DNA of 64,000 nt, from the NCBI GenBank assembly GCA_930367205.1, contig OV884011.1:126799208-126863207 (forward strand). Direction: 5' to 3'. The stretch comes from Acanthosoma haemorrhoidale (Eukaryota; Arthropoda; Insecta; Hemiptera; Acanthosomatidae). The position numbers and the translations under genes were made by a program. Below are positions 47,101 through 59,400 of this stretch, in pieces (within the stretch, counting starts at the first letter, position 1; every line of letters begins with the position of its first letter). The notes beneath the pieces were generated by a model. The model saw only the letters and a list, made by a program, of their open reading frames with translations. It had not been told where the DNA came from and searched no databases.

Positions 47101-50100
47101 TTTCAACAAACCCTCTTTTTTTAACCGTGGGATAGTAAGCTGTAAGCTGTAAGTAACCATCCAAAAAGGTGTTAATAGCTACTTACTGCGGTTGAGCACC
47201 AATATAAAGTTGGTTAGTATGACCAGGAAGAGCTGGGAACAGGAGCCTCACGAGCTGGTAAAGCCTCAAGGTGATGGAGTGAAGTTCTGCAACTGCTTGG
47301 GGAAGGAGCAGCGGGTGCACAACACCGGAGTAGGTTGTAGTGTAAGCCTCAACCAGTTCACTAAGGGCTCTTCCTAGAGGGTGGTGAGTACTTTCGAAAG
47401 CCTCAACAAGAAACAAAACATGTAAGACACACAGAAATAATGATTTTCTTATTAGTTCTTTGCTGCTATGAATAGGTATAAGGGTCATTCCACCAAAAAG
47501 GTCCATTTCAACTTCATTTATTTTTATTCATGTTAAGTGCTTGGAAATTTATGAAAAAAATCATGAATGTTCTACATTGCGTGCCTCATGAAACTGGAGA
47601 GGCAGCAGTTAACAATAATTGTCAATGAAATCTGTTAATTTAAAAAATATTAATATAAATAGTAGGTTTAAATTTGGTTAGAAAATTGAATTTACTGGCC
47701 ACAAACAAGTTCCTCTTGAAGGGAACTCTGCTTGTCGAATTCCATCTCTTTGGATGTACCGTGGGAATCAATTTTGTGATCCTCGCAGACATGTGAAGTA
47801 ACTAAGCCTGTACATATGTAGATAACAGCATGTCTTCCAAACCACTTGATGAACCTGCATATCCTCCTTCAAGCCACAAATATTTTGTGGAATCATTGAT
47901 TTATTCATCCGATATATTTGAAGAGTCCTCAATTTTAAAAAGTTTGACTCATCCCAGTTTTATTGATAACAAATCAAGGAATGTATCGATGTCAGTAGTA
48001 TCTTGCCCTTGCCTCACCATCTGGTCAGCACTTCTTTTGATAGTGCCTCCAACCCTGTCCCAAACCCTACCTCATGGTAATGCCATGTGGTAAGTTCCAA
48101 GCTGGTAAAGATCAATGCCAACCAATGAAGATAAAGATGGTTTTGTTTATGTATATATATACTAAATGGGGTATCTGAGAAAAATAAACTTCAATCACTT
48201 TTCTAAGATTTTTTATATGGCTGAAAACTGGTTATAAATGTGCCCATATTGCTGTTGCTCCATGACCAAGATTTTCTTACACCAAACACAAAGATAGCTG
48301 AGAGACAGGGCTTCCATTAGTAAAGTACAACACTCTGAAGAGATAAGCAGTCAGTTTCCGCCAAAATAACTTTCCTGGATTTCTGAGCCGTTATGTGGAA
48401 TAATTCTCTGAAAAATCATAGTGAATGATTATTTCACCCTCGCCAAGAGTTTCCTTTAGATATTTGATAGAATTGTTCTGATGGAAGATGTTACCCCCGT
48501 GCATCAAATACAGGCTAACACTGTCTTTAAATTTTTTTATGTGGGCTATAAGAGGTTTTTCATTTGAAGTCTTCAACATTCTCTTTCTCTTTCTTGCTGA
48601 TGTGATCAAAATACGTGATCTTTATTGCATTCCATTGTTTTATGAAGACAACACAAGAACTTTTTAACTCTCCTGTAAGGTAGGCGATGCTGTTATCCAT
48701 GCATTTTTCACACTTCCTGTAAAAACAATTAATTGTTGGGGCAAAAATCAAACCTATTCTTTGATTTTTTCAGCTTTGGCCTTGCAATAACTCTGATTTG
48801 GAAAAGTGCTTGTAAGCAAAACTCATAGTTCTCAAGCTTTTGGCATAAACAGGTTTCGCTTTTTGTCACATTTCGGAACCCAGAAAGGCCGCAGTGAACA
48901 AAAAGATGGACAGTTATTTTTATAGGATCTGCCCTCCAGGAATTTCTTATGTAGGTCCGTCATATCACTCAACAGTAATCGTTTTGTTTCTGTTGTTTTT
49001 CCCTTGTAATAAAGTCTTTCTTGCTTGGACAACATCTTGAATTACTGTCTTCTAAAAAATCAATAGCATTCTGCTTCACTTTGCTAGTGATGAAATTCCC
49101 AAGCCAGTTGCTTGGATTATTATTTGTTAATCCATGAAGCATCCTACTCTTCAAAACCTTTCCCGGTGTAAAATTCTTGCTTTCTTCCCCTCCAAAATAA
49201 TATCAACAATTTAACATTCAGCTCTGCACAATTTTTAATTTTTTATGCTTTCTGCAAGTCTTGTCTTCAACACCTCTCCAAAAAGCAGGCATTTTCTAAC
49301 TTAATGAATGACATTTTTTTTCATCACCCTGTTCACAATTTTGCTCAAGGATGGATCAACAATCACAGCACTTGGTTTGGGTTCCTGGAGTTTAGATATT
49401 AGTTTTTGCTGTCTAGCACATTTTTTTTGGAGGTTGCAAATTTTTTTTCTGCAACAATGCATTTTTCCTGGCAACTTTCCTCCTGTCTTTTCGAACTTTC
49501 ATCCTTTCCGATCTTATCTGATATGATAACTGAGATGATTGAGAAGCACCCTGGATAGCAGAACATCGGGGAGTAGCCGGGGTTCTAGATGTTAATGGAT
49601 CATCCATTAATTAATTAATCACAAAACAGGAGTGTTTTCAAATTGGGGAGAATTTCCCTCTTATTCCTCTCTCACTGCAGTGCTCTTAACCCATTTCTTG
49701 CATTATTCCTTCCTTCTCACACCTTGTCAACTCTGACATCAACTTAACTTTTCAGTTTTCCCTTTTTATCATGTAGTTTGCATGTTCCTTCTGTCTTAAA
49801 AGTTTAAAAAATTCAGGATTACTCTTCAAATTTTTATAGCACTCATTTTCTTATGTGGAGCCATTGTTGCTGGCTGTCTGGATCTGTTAAAGAAATGTTA
49901 ATTACCAACTAATTTTCAGACTATATCTTAGATTGAAGGATTTATTATTTATACGATAAACAACGCAACAAAGCAAAAAATATTTAATAAGCCCATATTC
50001 TAAGAGAAAAAAAATTAATTCACGGTAACAAGGCATATTCTATTGTTTATGTAGTATCTTCTAAGAAATTTAATAAGGAGTCAATCCATTTTGTAATATT

Positions 50101-51350
50101 TTACTTTTCAAATCAAATTTGAAAAATTCGGGTGCCTTTATTCATTGCTTTACCCTCTTGAAATTTTTGAGTGAAGTAATGACAAGATTGTAGTACCTTT
50201 TATTGCTATTGATTACTAGTGAAAAAATACTACATTTTCATTAACCATAACATTATTAAAAAAAAATCAAAAATCACTGTGAAGTTCACAGTCAGCATGA
50301 CAACATCAGCCCGTAACACTAAAAGCACCTTTTTCGTGGAATGACCCATAAAACAAATTATTAAAATAACAACTACCACTGAAAACAAATAGGCCATTTC
50401 CATACAAAGGGATGTGGGGTCGGTGATAGAGAAAAGGTTATATCCAGTTACCAAGAGATAATTATTATAAGTTTTTGTCACCACATTTTCGTGTTTTACT
50501 TAAATATGACTTTAGTCTTTCACAAGTCTTTACTTAGCTCTTGACAATTTATTTTCTAGTATTTTTGAATTGTTTCTTGTATCACAAGAAATATGATTTT
50601 TTATCATTTTTTCAGTTCACAAAATAATTTTTAAGAAAGATGAAATTGTATACTTTAATAAAAAATTAGTTTAAACCTCATCAAAAAGCTAGTAAGGTCT
50701 CGGCATTTTTTTTTTTAACTTAAAACCTAAAAAAATTCCATCAACATCAGCTTTGAAAAAAATATAGCAATTATGTGATGTTTCCCAAGAATTAATGGGA
50801 TCGACTAAAAAGATGGTCAAATGGTCAGACCATTACCCAGCACGGTCTAGTTAGTAATAGAATGTATTGAAATCAGAAAGTTTAGGTTTTCGAATTTGAG
50901 CACTGTCACTTTTTTTTTACTTAAGTAAAGTAGTCAAAAAAACAAATTTCACAAGACAATATTTCAACAAAAGTTTTTTTTTTTGAGATAGTAATTTTTA
51001 CCTGTGCCAAGTAATCAATTATTTGCTGGTAAGAATTAGGGTCAAGGCTGTTCCTACCAAATTGAGGAGTTGTTTGCAGTAGTTCTGAATGACGGATGGA
51101 CTGGCGACTGCCAAGCGTTATTGCCACATTCTCCCAAGCTCTTTGAGTGTCCATTGCTGACAATAATGCAAAATAAATATGAACTTTATGTAATACAAAA
51201 TACAAATATAAATGTAAGTTTCATCATTCATAATTTAAAAACTTTAAATCACTACCTTTACTCTCTCCACCAGAGCCAAGAACACCCCAACACTGTCTGA
51301 ATATGGCTTTCCACTTCAAATCGGCTCCCACACACAGCTCACCAAAAGAT
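44108..51350 (-). CDS. ALS2: Alsin exons 10-16: helical linker and VPS9 domain
   Basis: Exons 10-11 form the linker ([30 protein letters not shown]). Exon 12 starts the segment [20 protein letters not shown]; exons 13-15 hold the core: [29 protein letters not shown] and [17 protein letters not shown]. The last corresponds to the VPS9 catalytic helix, where an aspartate (in DD) and a tyrosine (in HYV) contact the Rab; both are present. Exon 16 adds [10 protein letters not shown] and a short tail to the TGA at 44110-44108. Exchange activity on Rab5 is therefore expected. Confidence 0.92.
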
Positions 51351-53393
51351 CTGTTTGGAGAAGTTAATTATAAATTTGACTCATTCAGGCATAAAAAGGC
51401 ACAACTAAACGTTGGATAATAAGCTTAGCTAACAATGCTCAACCAGTTAAGAAGTTAATAATTTTACATGAAATAAACCAACTTTCTGTCCCTCCATTGT
51501 TTTATTTATTTATGTTATCACTTACGAAGCTAAAATGTCATGAATAAAGTCAGAATGGTTGAAATAGTTAAAAATTAAAAATCTAAATGAAAAGTTAAAA
51601 TTTTAACTAAAAAGGTTTAAATATATACCTACCTGGTTCCAATTAAAATGCAAGAATAAATAAATAGGTAAAATCCAGGCAAGCCACAGACAAAACTATT
51701 TCTCAAAATACATATCTCCATACTACCTGTCTAGTATATTATTATTATTATTATTTAATACCTTTGTTCCCAATAAATAGTAAATTTAATTTTGTTTTTT
51801 ATCCTATGATTTTTATATTTATTGGCTTTTATTAATTAAACATAATATTTAAATTTCAGTACACAAGATATAAAAACTTCATGTAGGTAACTGCTAAATA
51901 ATAAGTGAGCATGTTGGATGTTGGTTTGTTTAATGTAAATAGTGTTGTTTAGCGTAAATTTAACTCCCTTACCACCCCAATATAGGGGGTGTAATTATCT
52001 GTAATTACCTGTAATTAACTAATTATAATAATACCTGTAATAATTAATTATCTGTAATTATTTACAATTACTACTCTTTTCTAAAAAGCTAAAGTGAGAA
52101 TGTTGCAACTGCTACAAAATAGAATATGGTCTTCCAAGTGAGGATCAAACTCCTGCTTCATTGGTCCCGGTACACTACAATGTACTACAATCTTAAAAAT
52201 AAATAAGTTTTAAATACGAGACAATAAAAATATGAAAGGCTAACTTGGGCTTTGTGAAAGACTGCTGAGGAGACAAAGCAGGAATAGCCTTATGAAGAAG
52301 GCCAGAGACTTTAATTCCTTCAGTCCAAGTTCCATGCAACGTCCCATCAATGTAATCTCCACTTGGGAACGTTAGTACGCCTTTGCCACCAAACACTCCC
52401 GTCTGCTTCAGCTCACCTTCGTAATGAGTACCATCTTCAAACACCATTACTCCGTGACCCTGAACAGAATTTATTAGCATATAATAGCAAGATAAGTGGA
52501 AAGGTAGTTTCTCTTTATTTAAGAATAAATTATTAAAATGTTTATAAAATTAAAACTGCACATTCTAATGATATTTTATAAGTTATCATTTTTATCTAAA
52601 ATAGGTAAAAGTTTAATTTGTTAATAGCATTTTAAATCTGAGGATAAGATAATTTTAGTTTTTATTTAAATTTGTGAGAGAAGGTTCATGTATATGTTAA
52701 CAGAACGCATGCCTTTTGTCATACTAGTAATGACTGGTATTAACTGCTATAAAACAATCATATCAATTTGTTGCAGAGTAAATATCAAATATATGTTTTA
52801 GGTAAGATATAATAATAGAAAGTATTTGAAAAGCAATCCAATATGAAATAATTTGGTTCTGTATCTATGAACTGACCCAATTTACTCTGAATTTTACCTG
52901 ATTCAGGGTGTCATCCCCTCACTTGTAGATTTACTTGTGACCATTACAAGTTAATACCCACCTAATGACATTAAGGATAGCTAAAGCTCATCAACTGTGG
53001 GCACCTAATCTCACTTTCTTCTCATAAATTGTCTTTTTCTGAGAAAAAAGTATTATTGATAAAATAATTTCATCAAGGCGATATGCCAGAGCCGCCTGCT
53101 TCTAGGTACAGGTACGATGAGGCCAAATGGGACCTCTACAAGCATCTCATCAAGACCGAGTTGATGCTTGTAATGTCTTGATAAGGCTTCTAACATACAA
53201 TAAACTGAACACCATGTACGTAAATTCAATGATTTATTGCTTTACAGATTTATAGATATATAGCCTCAAAACAAACCTTAAAACCCAAACCTGAGCAGGG
53301 CAGGTAACCCCGCTGTTTCCTAATCGATACATGAAATCGATATTAACTATACCACATTCTCCCCCCTCTAATCGACAAAATAATGAAAAATTA

Positions 53394-53453
<60 letters not shown>

Positions 53454-56412
53454 GCAAATTATTTTGTAAAAAGAAATCACATAATTTATATTTCTTCGAT
53501 CAATCTTCTTGTCGGTTTCTTGATTCGTTGAGGGCGAGCTGACTCACATAGTTGGTCTTTTTGGCATGTGCTCGGTAAAGTGCCAGATTGACTGGTTGGC
53601 ATCTCCTGAGTTGGCTCCAAAATGGTATCATTAGTCACCTGTGTTGATACAGGTTCCGCATGACTTGAATAGGCCGGCAAAACCTCTCGTGCAGTAGAGG
53701 ACCCATGGATTTGGTCCAGATGCCTGGTCCACTGTCTATTCAGTGATGGCACAAAAACTTGACGTCTTCGAGGCCCTAAGCATTTAACAACCGATGCTGG
53801 AATCCATTTCTCCCCAGAATGCCGATAGTTTCGTACATAAACTGAACTTCCTTCAGGATAAGAATCAGTAGCCGTAGGTGACCCACGATAAGCATTTACT
53901 TGTTTTTCCTGAGCCATTTGCACCTTAGTCGACATAGCAAGAGGTCGTAGGAGGTCAAGTCTGGTCCTTAGCTGACGGCCAATCAACACCTGGGCGGGGG
54001 AAACTCCAGTGGTAATATGAGGCGTATTACGATAATCCAACAGGAATCTATTCAGAGTCACGTCCAAATCTGAAACAGAAGAATCTACCAGAGCGGTCTT
54101 CAAACTTCGTTTGATGGAGCGTACAGCATTCTCAGCTGCGCCATTGGTCTTTGGTGAAAATGGCGCTCCATGCTTGAGGTCAACGCCATTATGCTGAAGA
54201 AAATTCCTAAACGTCTCACTATCGAAAGCCGAATAATTGTCAGAAACAATGGTTTCAGGCAACCCGAAACGAGCAAACACCTGTCTCAAGATTTTCATAG
54301 TGGTTTCCGTGGACATTGAATGCGTAGGAAAAGCTTCAATCCATTTTGTGTGACTATCAATGATGACAAAGAAATAACGTCCCTCTAGTGGTCCCAGATA
54401 ATCTATATGAAGGCGCTGCCAAGGTTTAGCTGGCCATTCCCACGGTACTAGAGCTGCCTTTGGGGGGTTATCCTTAGTGGCGTTGCATGCATGACAAGAT
54501 CGGACTATCTCTTCAACGTCCTCATCCAAATTTGGCCACCACACATACGATCTCGCTAGGGATTTTACTTTTACCATACCCATGTGAGAAGCGTGAAGCT
54601 CCTTCAGGACCTGTTGTCGCAATGCTGTTGGCACAATAACACGATATCCCCATAGAAGGATATCCTTTTCTACAAACAACTCATCCTTCTTTCGGAAATA
54701 GTGCCGAAATTTAGCTTCGACTCCGCCTGGCCATCCGAACTTTAAAAAAGCAATGATCTTCATAAGGATGTCATCCTTCTTGGTTGCTGCCAAAATTGTC
54801 TTGTAGTTTAATGGAAGTTCACTGGAAACGTCAAAAATGTAGTTGATACATAGGTCAGGCTCATTTGATATTGGACATTCAGGAAGTGGTGCTCGAGAAA
54901 ACCAATCGGCTATATTTTTTTCAGACTTCACCCATTCTACATCATACATGTAGTTAGACAAAATAAGTGCCCACCGCTGCAACCGATTTGCTGCACAGGT
55001 TGGGATACCATTCTTTGGTCCAAAGATTGATATTAAAGGCCTATTATCGTTCACTAAAATGAACCTCCGTCCATACAAGTAGCTATGAAATCTGCTGATT
55101 CCAAACATCAAGGCTGCTCCCTCCTTATGAAGCTGAGAGTAGGATTTTTCGGCTTGAGACAACGTTCGACTGGCAAATGCTAACGGTCGATTTAATCCAT
55201 CTGCATATCGCTGGTGTATCACCGCACCCAATCCAAAGTCAGATCCATCCACCGCTAAACGAATTGGGTAGTCTGGGTTGTAATGAGCAAGGCTTCGATG
55301 CTTTTGAATTAGCATCTTGATCCCATCAAAAGCTTGAGCACATTCACCACTCCAACTCCACGGGTGCCCCTTTTTCAGCAAACAGTAGAGTGGTGACAAA
55401 ATTGTTGCTAAATCCGGCAGAAACTTTGATAAAAAATTTACTACTCCCAAAAAACGTTGGAGTTCCTTAACATCATTTGGTATTGGGGCTTCCAAAATCG
55501 TACGAACCTTGTCATCGGTTGAATGTAACCCTTGAGCATCTATTCTGAAGCCCAGGTATTCAATTGAGCTCTTGCCGATCTCACATTTCTTGATAGACAC
55601 AGTGAGTCCCGCTTCTCTAAGTTTTTCTAATACTTTGAAGACTCTAGTCCGCAACTCTTCAACATTTCGGGCTCCTATTAAAACGTCGTCAATCATGACT
55701 GATGTACCTTCCAATCCGGAGAGCAAAATATCCATAGCTTTCTGAAATTTGCTTGGAGCTGACGCAATGCCAAAAGGCAAACGAGTGTAACAAAACAAAC
55801 CCTTCTGCGTCGATATTGTCAGGATGTCACGTGATTCTTCATCGACCTCATATTGCTGGTAAGCGTGCGAAAGGTCGACTTTCGCAAAAATTGAACAACC
55901 CTGTACTCGTTGAAATATATCCTCTCCTCGTGGAAGTGGGTGTTGATCGATGAGAAGACCTGCAGGTCCAAAAAGAACGGTGTAAGGCTGGCCGTGAACG
56001 GGCAGTTCATTCCCACCACCGAACAAGCGGACATCTTGGCGGCCCATTATGAGGAAGTCAGTCGTGGCCAGGGACAGCCAATAGGAGCCCTCGACCCCCC
56101 CTCCCCCACCCTCCCCACCACTACCGAAATCTACACCTCACACCGGCAATGCGCTGCTTTCATTCGAAGAACGACCGGATTGATGGACTTTGACCGGCTA
56201 CAATCCATTGCCTAGGTGACCCTAGGCTCAACCCTTGGTAGACTCTCACTACCTTCCTGATTCCATCCGCCTTTTTAGGCATTCCACACCCTATATCCTT
56301 CTCATACATCCTTCAAATGGGGGACTCCCCTTAGTGAAAGGCACTCATTAGCCCAAAATAATTTTTCTTTATTTTTCCCACATCCTATTTTTATAAGTTT
56401 GAGAGCTAAGGG

Positions 56413-56468
<56 letters not shown>

Positions 56469-59400
56469 CATCAATTAAAAGTGTTATTTACTCACTGTAA
56501 GTACATCTTGACTGAATGTTCCTTCATAATATATTCCGTCAAGTGTTACAATTAGGCCGGAACCACTTTTCATGTTTCCACTCCAACAGCCAAGGTATTT
56601 TTCTCCTAAAAAATGTAGTATTATAAAACATTATAAAGTATTATAATATGTAGTATAAAAATAACTTTTGAATATTTATTCCAGGGATGCAAAGTAACAG
56701 TTAAATTTCATTTTGTAAAAAAAAAAAAAAAGATTTCCTAATTTCAAGTGTCAGAGGCAGTCACATTCAGATGTGATAATCAACAAAATGAACTTAAATT
56801 AATAAAACACACAAATTAGTTTAATTTCACAATCCAATGTTTTTGTAAAGCATCACCTCACAAGTACTGCCTGTAATTGTTAAAAACATTTTTATTTTCT
56901 ACCAAATTACTATAAGTAAAACTAAAACTTTTAAATAAAAGTTCTCTTTGAAAAATTATTTTGTATCTCTCTATTATACAAAAATGTTTGCCATGGCGAG
57001 CAAAGCAATCAGGGGGCAGAGCCCCCTAGCCTTAAATAACAAAGTTTTGATTTGGTACAACAATTTTTTTTTTCTGCTTTATTCTTTTTACTATATGAAT
57101 CACAAAATCAGAACTGTTTGTAAGAAACGATGTGAGAATTACACAAAGCTATACCTTTGACTACAACTGAATAACTCTCACAAAGAATGGGCATATTTAT
57201 TAAATAGCTTATACCTTACTTGCTCCAAGTTATACAGAAATATGGCAATAGCATACTATCTTTAGCTGTAATGGCAAACTTTCTTCTTTTTTTTTAACAA
57301 GATTTATGTATATTTTTTTAAGTAAAATCAAATCAGTAAATCAAAAATGGGTACTAATACCGAAGCTGTATCTTAATCTTTCTTGTTTCTTCAATAAAAT
57401 TAATGCAATACAGCATAAGGTTAAATCTAGCCTGTGAAATAGTTATTGTTTCCTAGGGGCTATAAGGGCAACAAAAAAGATAATGATCTATAGATTCCCA
57501 AACTTTTCTGCCCTTCACAGAAGTGAACATCTTGAGGTTAAACTAACAAACAGTTACAAATTTCAACACCTATATATGACAGAAAGATTTACCTGTGGAT
57601 ATGCTATAGAGCACTCCATAGCCATGTCTGTGACCTAACAACCACTCTCCCACATAAATCGATGCCTCCGATGAAGTGAATCTTCCTGTTTTTCTTATTC
57701 CATGTCCATTTTCAAGGCCGTCTTTGTAGTAACCTACATAGACATCTCCACTTTCATACCTGATAAACAGCAACAAATATCATTCAATTTATAATACGAA
57801 ACAGAAGTGAACTATATTTTAAACACAAAGCATAATCCTGCATAGTACTATTAATTCTTAAAAGAAATTTACATATATTTCTTTTTAATATATCAGCTAA
57901 AAAGGCAAAATTATGCAAATTTTTTCAAGGCTGGTGGATTAAACACCATATTCAAATGATTTATGACAGAAAAAACCTATAAACAAGACCAAATTCAATC
58001 TGGTTGTTAATGGACCTCAATTTTTAAATTTATTTAAAATTAAAATAAGCAATTAAAAAGTTACTTCTAAGAATTATTTTAGCATTGGACTCAGAAATAT
58101 TGATTTTGTTTAATACAGACCATGTTTTGCCACTTTCACAAGTTACAAAAAAAGAAGTTATAATTGTAATTAGGAGGTGTTGAATTTTAAAGGTTCATTA
58201 CATACCTTGGATTTTGTAGTTCATATGTTTGCTAAGATAATATTATGGGAAATATGAGAAAAAAGTTAAGAATTAAATAAGTCAGTTCTCTTTTCTAACT
58301 TTCAATTAAGATTAAAAGTTCTAATTTTTTTTCCTAATTTTCATTTTCAGATTTAGCATGAATTAAAAAAAATGTTTTAGTTTATGCAAGGTTAAGATAT
58401 AAAGGGTTTCTCATGCACCAATGATTATTAAACTCAAAATAATTTCTTTGCATGAGCCCATTTTACTCACATATCTTGCATTTTTTTTAATAGAAAAAAA
58501 TTAATTTTAGTAACAATGTTTTTTTTTATTATTCTGGACAGATAGAAAAGAAAAACTTAAATTAACTAACCTTTTTACACCATGACCATTTTCTGCACCA
58601 TCTTTCCATTGTCCTTCATAAACAGATACTCCCGGAACTTCAAGCCGCCCAAACCCATGACAAAAATTATTGTGGAATTGGCCTGTGTAAACTCTGCCAT
58701 CTGGCCATTCAAGCTTTCCACTCCCGTGCATCTTCCCAGAAAGCCAGCGACCTTAATTTTCATGAAAATAAATATTAAATTTTGTTGTTTGTTCTTTCTT
58801 GGAAAAATGAACAGTTGCAATAAATAACATTGTATATGTATAACAGAATTTATTTTTTTGTTTTAGAGCATGTCAACCATAAGGGTCATTGATGCCCGAG
58901 AAATATTATTTAATTACCAGTATATTTTGCATCTTTGTAAGTGACGTGCTTCAGAAATGTGTAGGAAGCAGTTCTTGCCATAGACACTACTGGTTTGTTT
59001 ACAAGTTTTTTTATTGTTGATTGAATCGCATGAAACCATTCAGTTTTTTCTAGATGGTTAGCTGTATTTAATGTGAGAGTTTCTTCTGGCAAAGTGATAA
59101 CCAAGCAGTTGGGCTGCAATCAAAACAAGTAGATGTTATCAAGTGGTAAGATTAAAACAAATTAAACACTAGGTATATTATTTATACAGTTACAATTTAA
59201 GTGAGATTTTAATTTTACTTTGAGTTATTCAGTTTAATAAAAATTAATTTAGAGTTCCCAGATATCCAGGATGAGATAAATGCAAAAATATTCAAAAAAA
59301 TATAGTTACTTATAACTTGTCTCTTAAGACAATAATATAAAGCACTTGAATGGTCAAATAGCATTTTTTTCTTGATAGTTTACCTAATTACAAAATCTAA

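Larger units (their letters stand above)
47482..50347 (-). mobile_element. DNA transposon with GGGTCATTCC termini in alsin intron 11
   Basis: The left end (47482-47502) and the reverse complement of the right end (50327-50347) are 21-bp inverted repeats differing at one base, beginning GGGTCATTCCAC. Both are flanked by ATAA (47478-47481 and 50348-50351), a 4-bp target duplication. The element contains a broken protein gene on the minus strand. A 4-bp ATAA-type duplication would be compatible with TTAA-targeting groups such as Kolobok, but this assignment is inference. The left end lies only 80 bp from alsin exon 12. Confidence 0.8.
53069..56474. mobile_element. Composite insertion: 5'-truncated LINE with a nested Ty3/gypsy element
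   Basis: An 8-bp direct repeat TTCATCAA flanks the whole block (53069-53076 and 56467-56474), directly next to a 54-base poly(A) on the right. That is the signature of LINE retroposition on the plus strand. LINE coding sequence is found at both ends of the block, and a gypsy 3' LTR plus pol in minus orientation lies between. The gypsy 5' half and a middle part of the LINE are missing, so a deletion followed the nesting, or the insertion arose as a chimera. It occupies alsin intron 8. Confidence 0.75.

Noticed and set aside
55958..56047. First 30 residues of the gypsy frame as a true N-terminus
   Set aside because: They are the antisense of LINE coding sequence. The recognisable RT starts at [10 protein letters not shown], so the ATG at 56047 is accidental.
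55910..56215. Plus-strand frame of 101 codons at the right end of the gypsy element
   Set aside because: It joins antisense gypsy sequence to LINE ORF2 sequence; only the part from about 55958 on is meaningful, as a LINE fragment.
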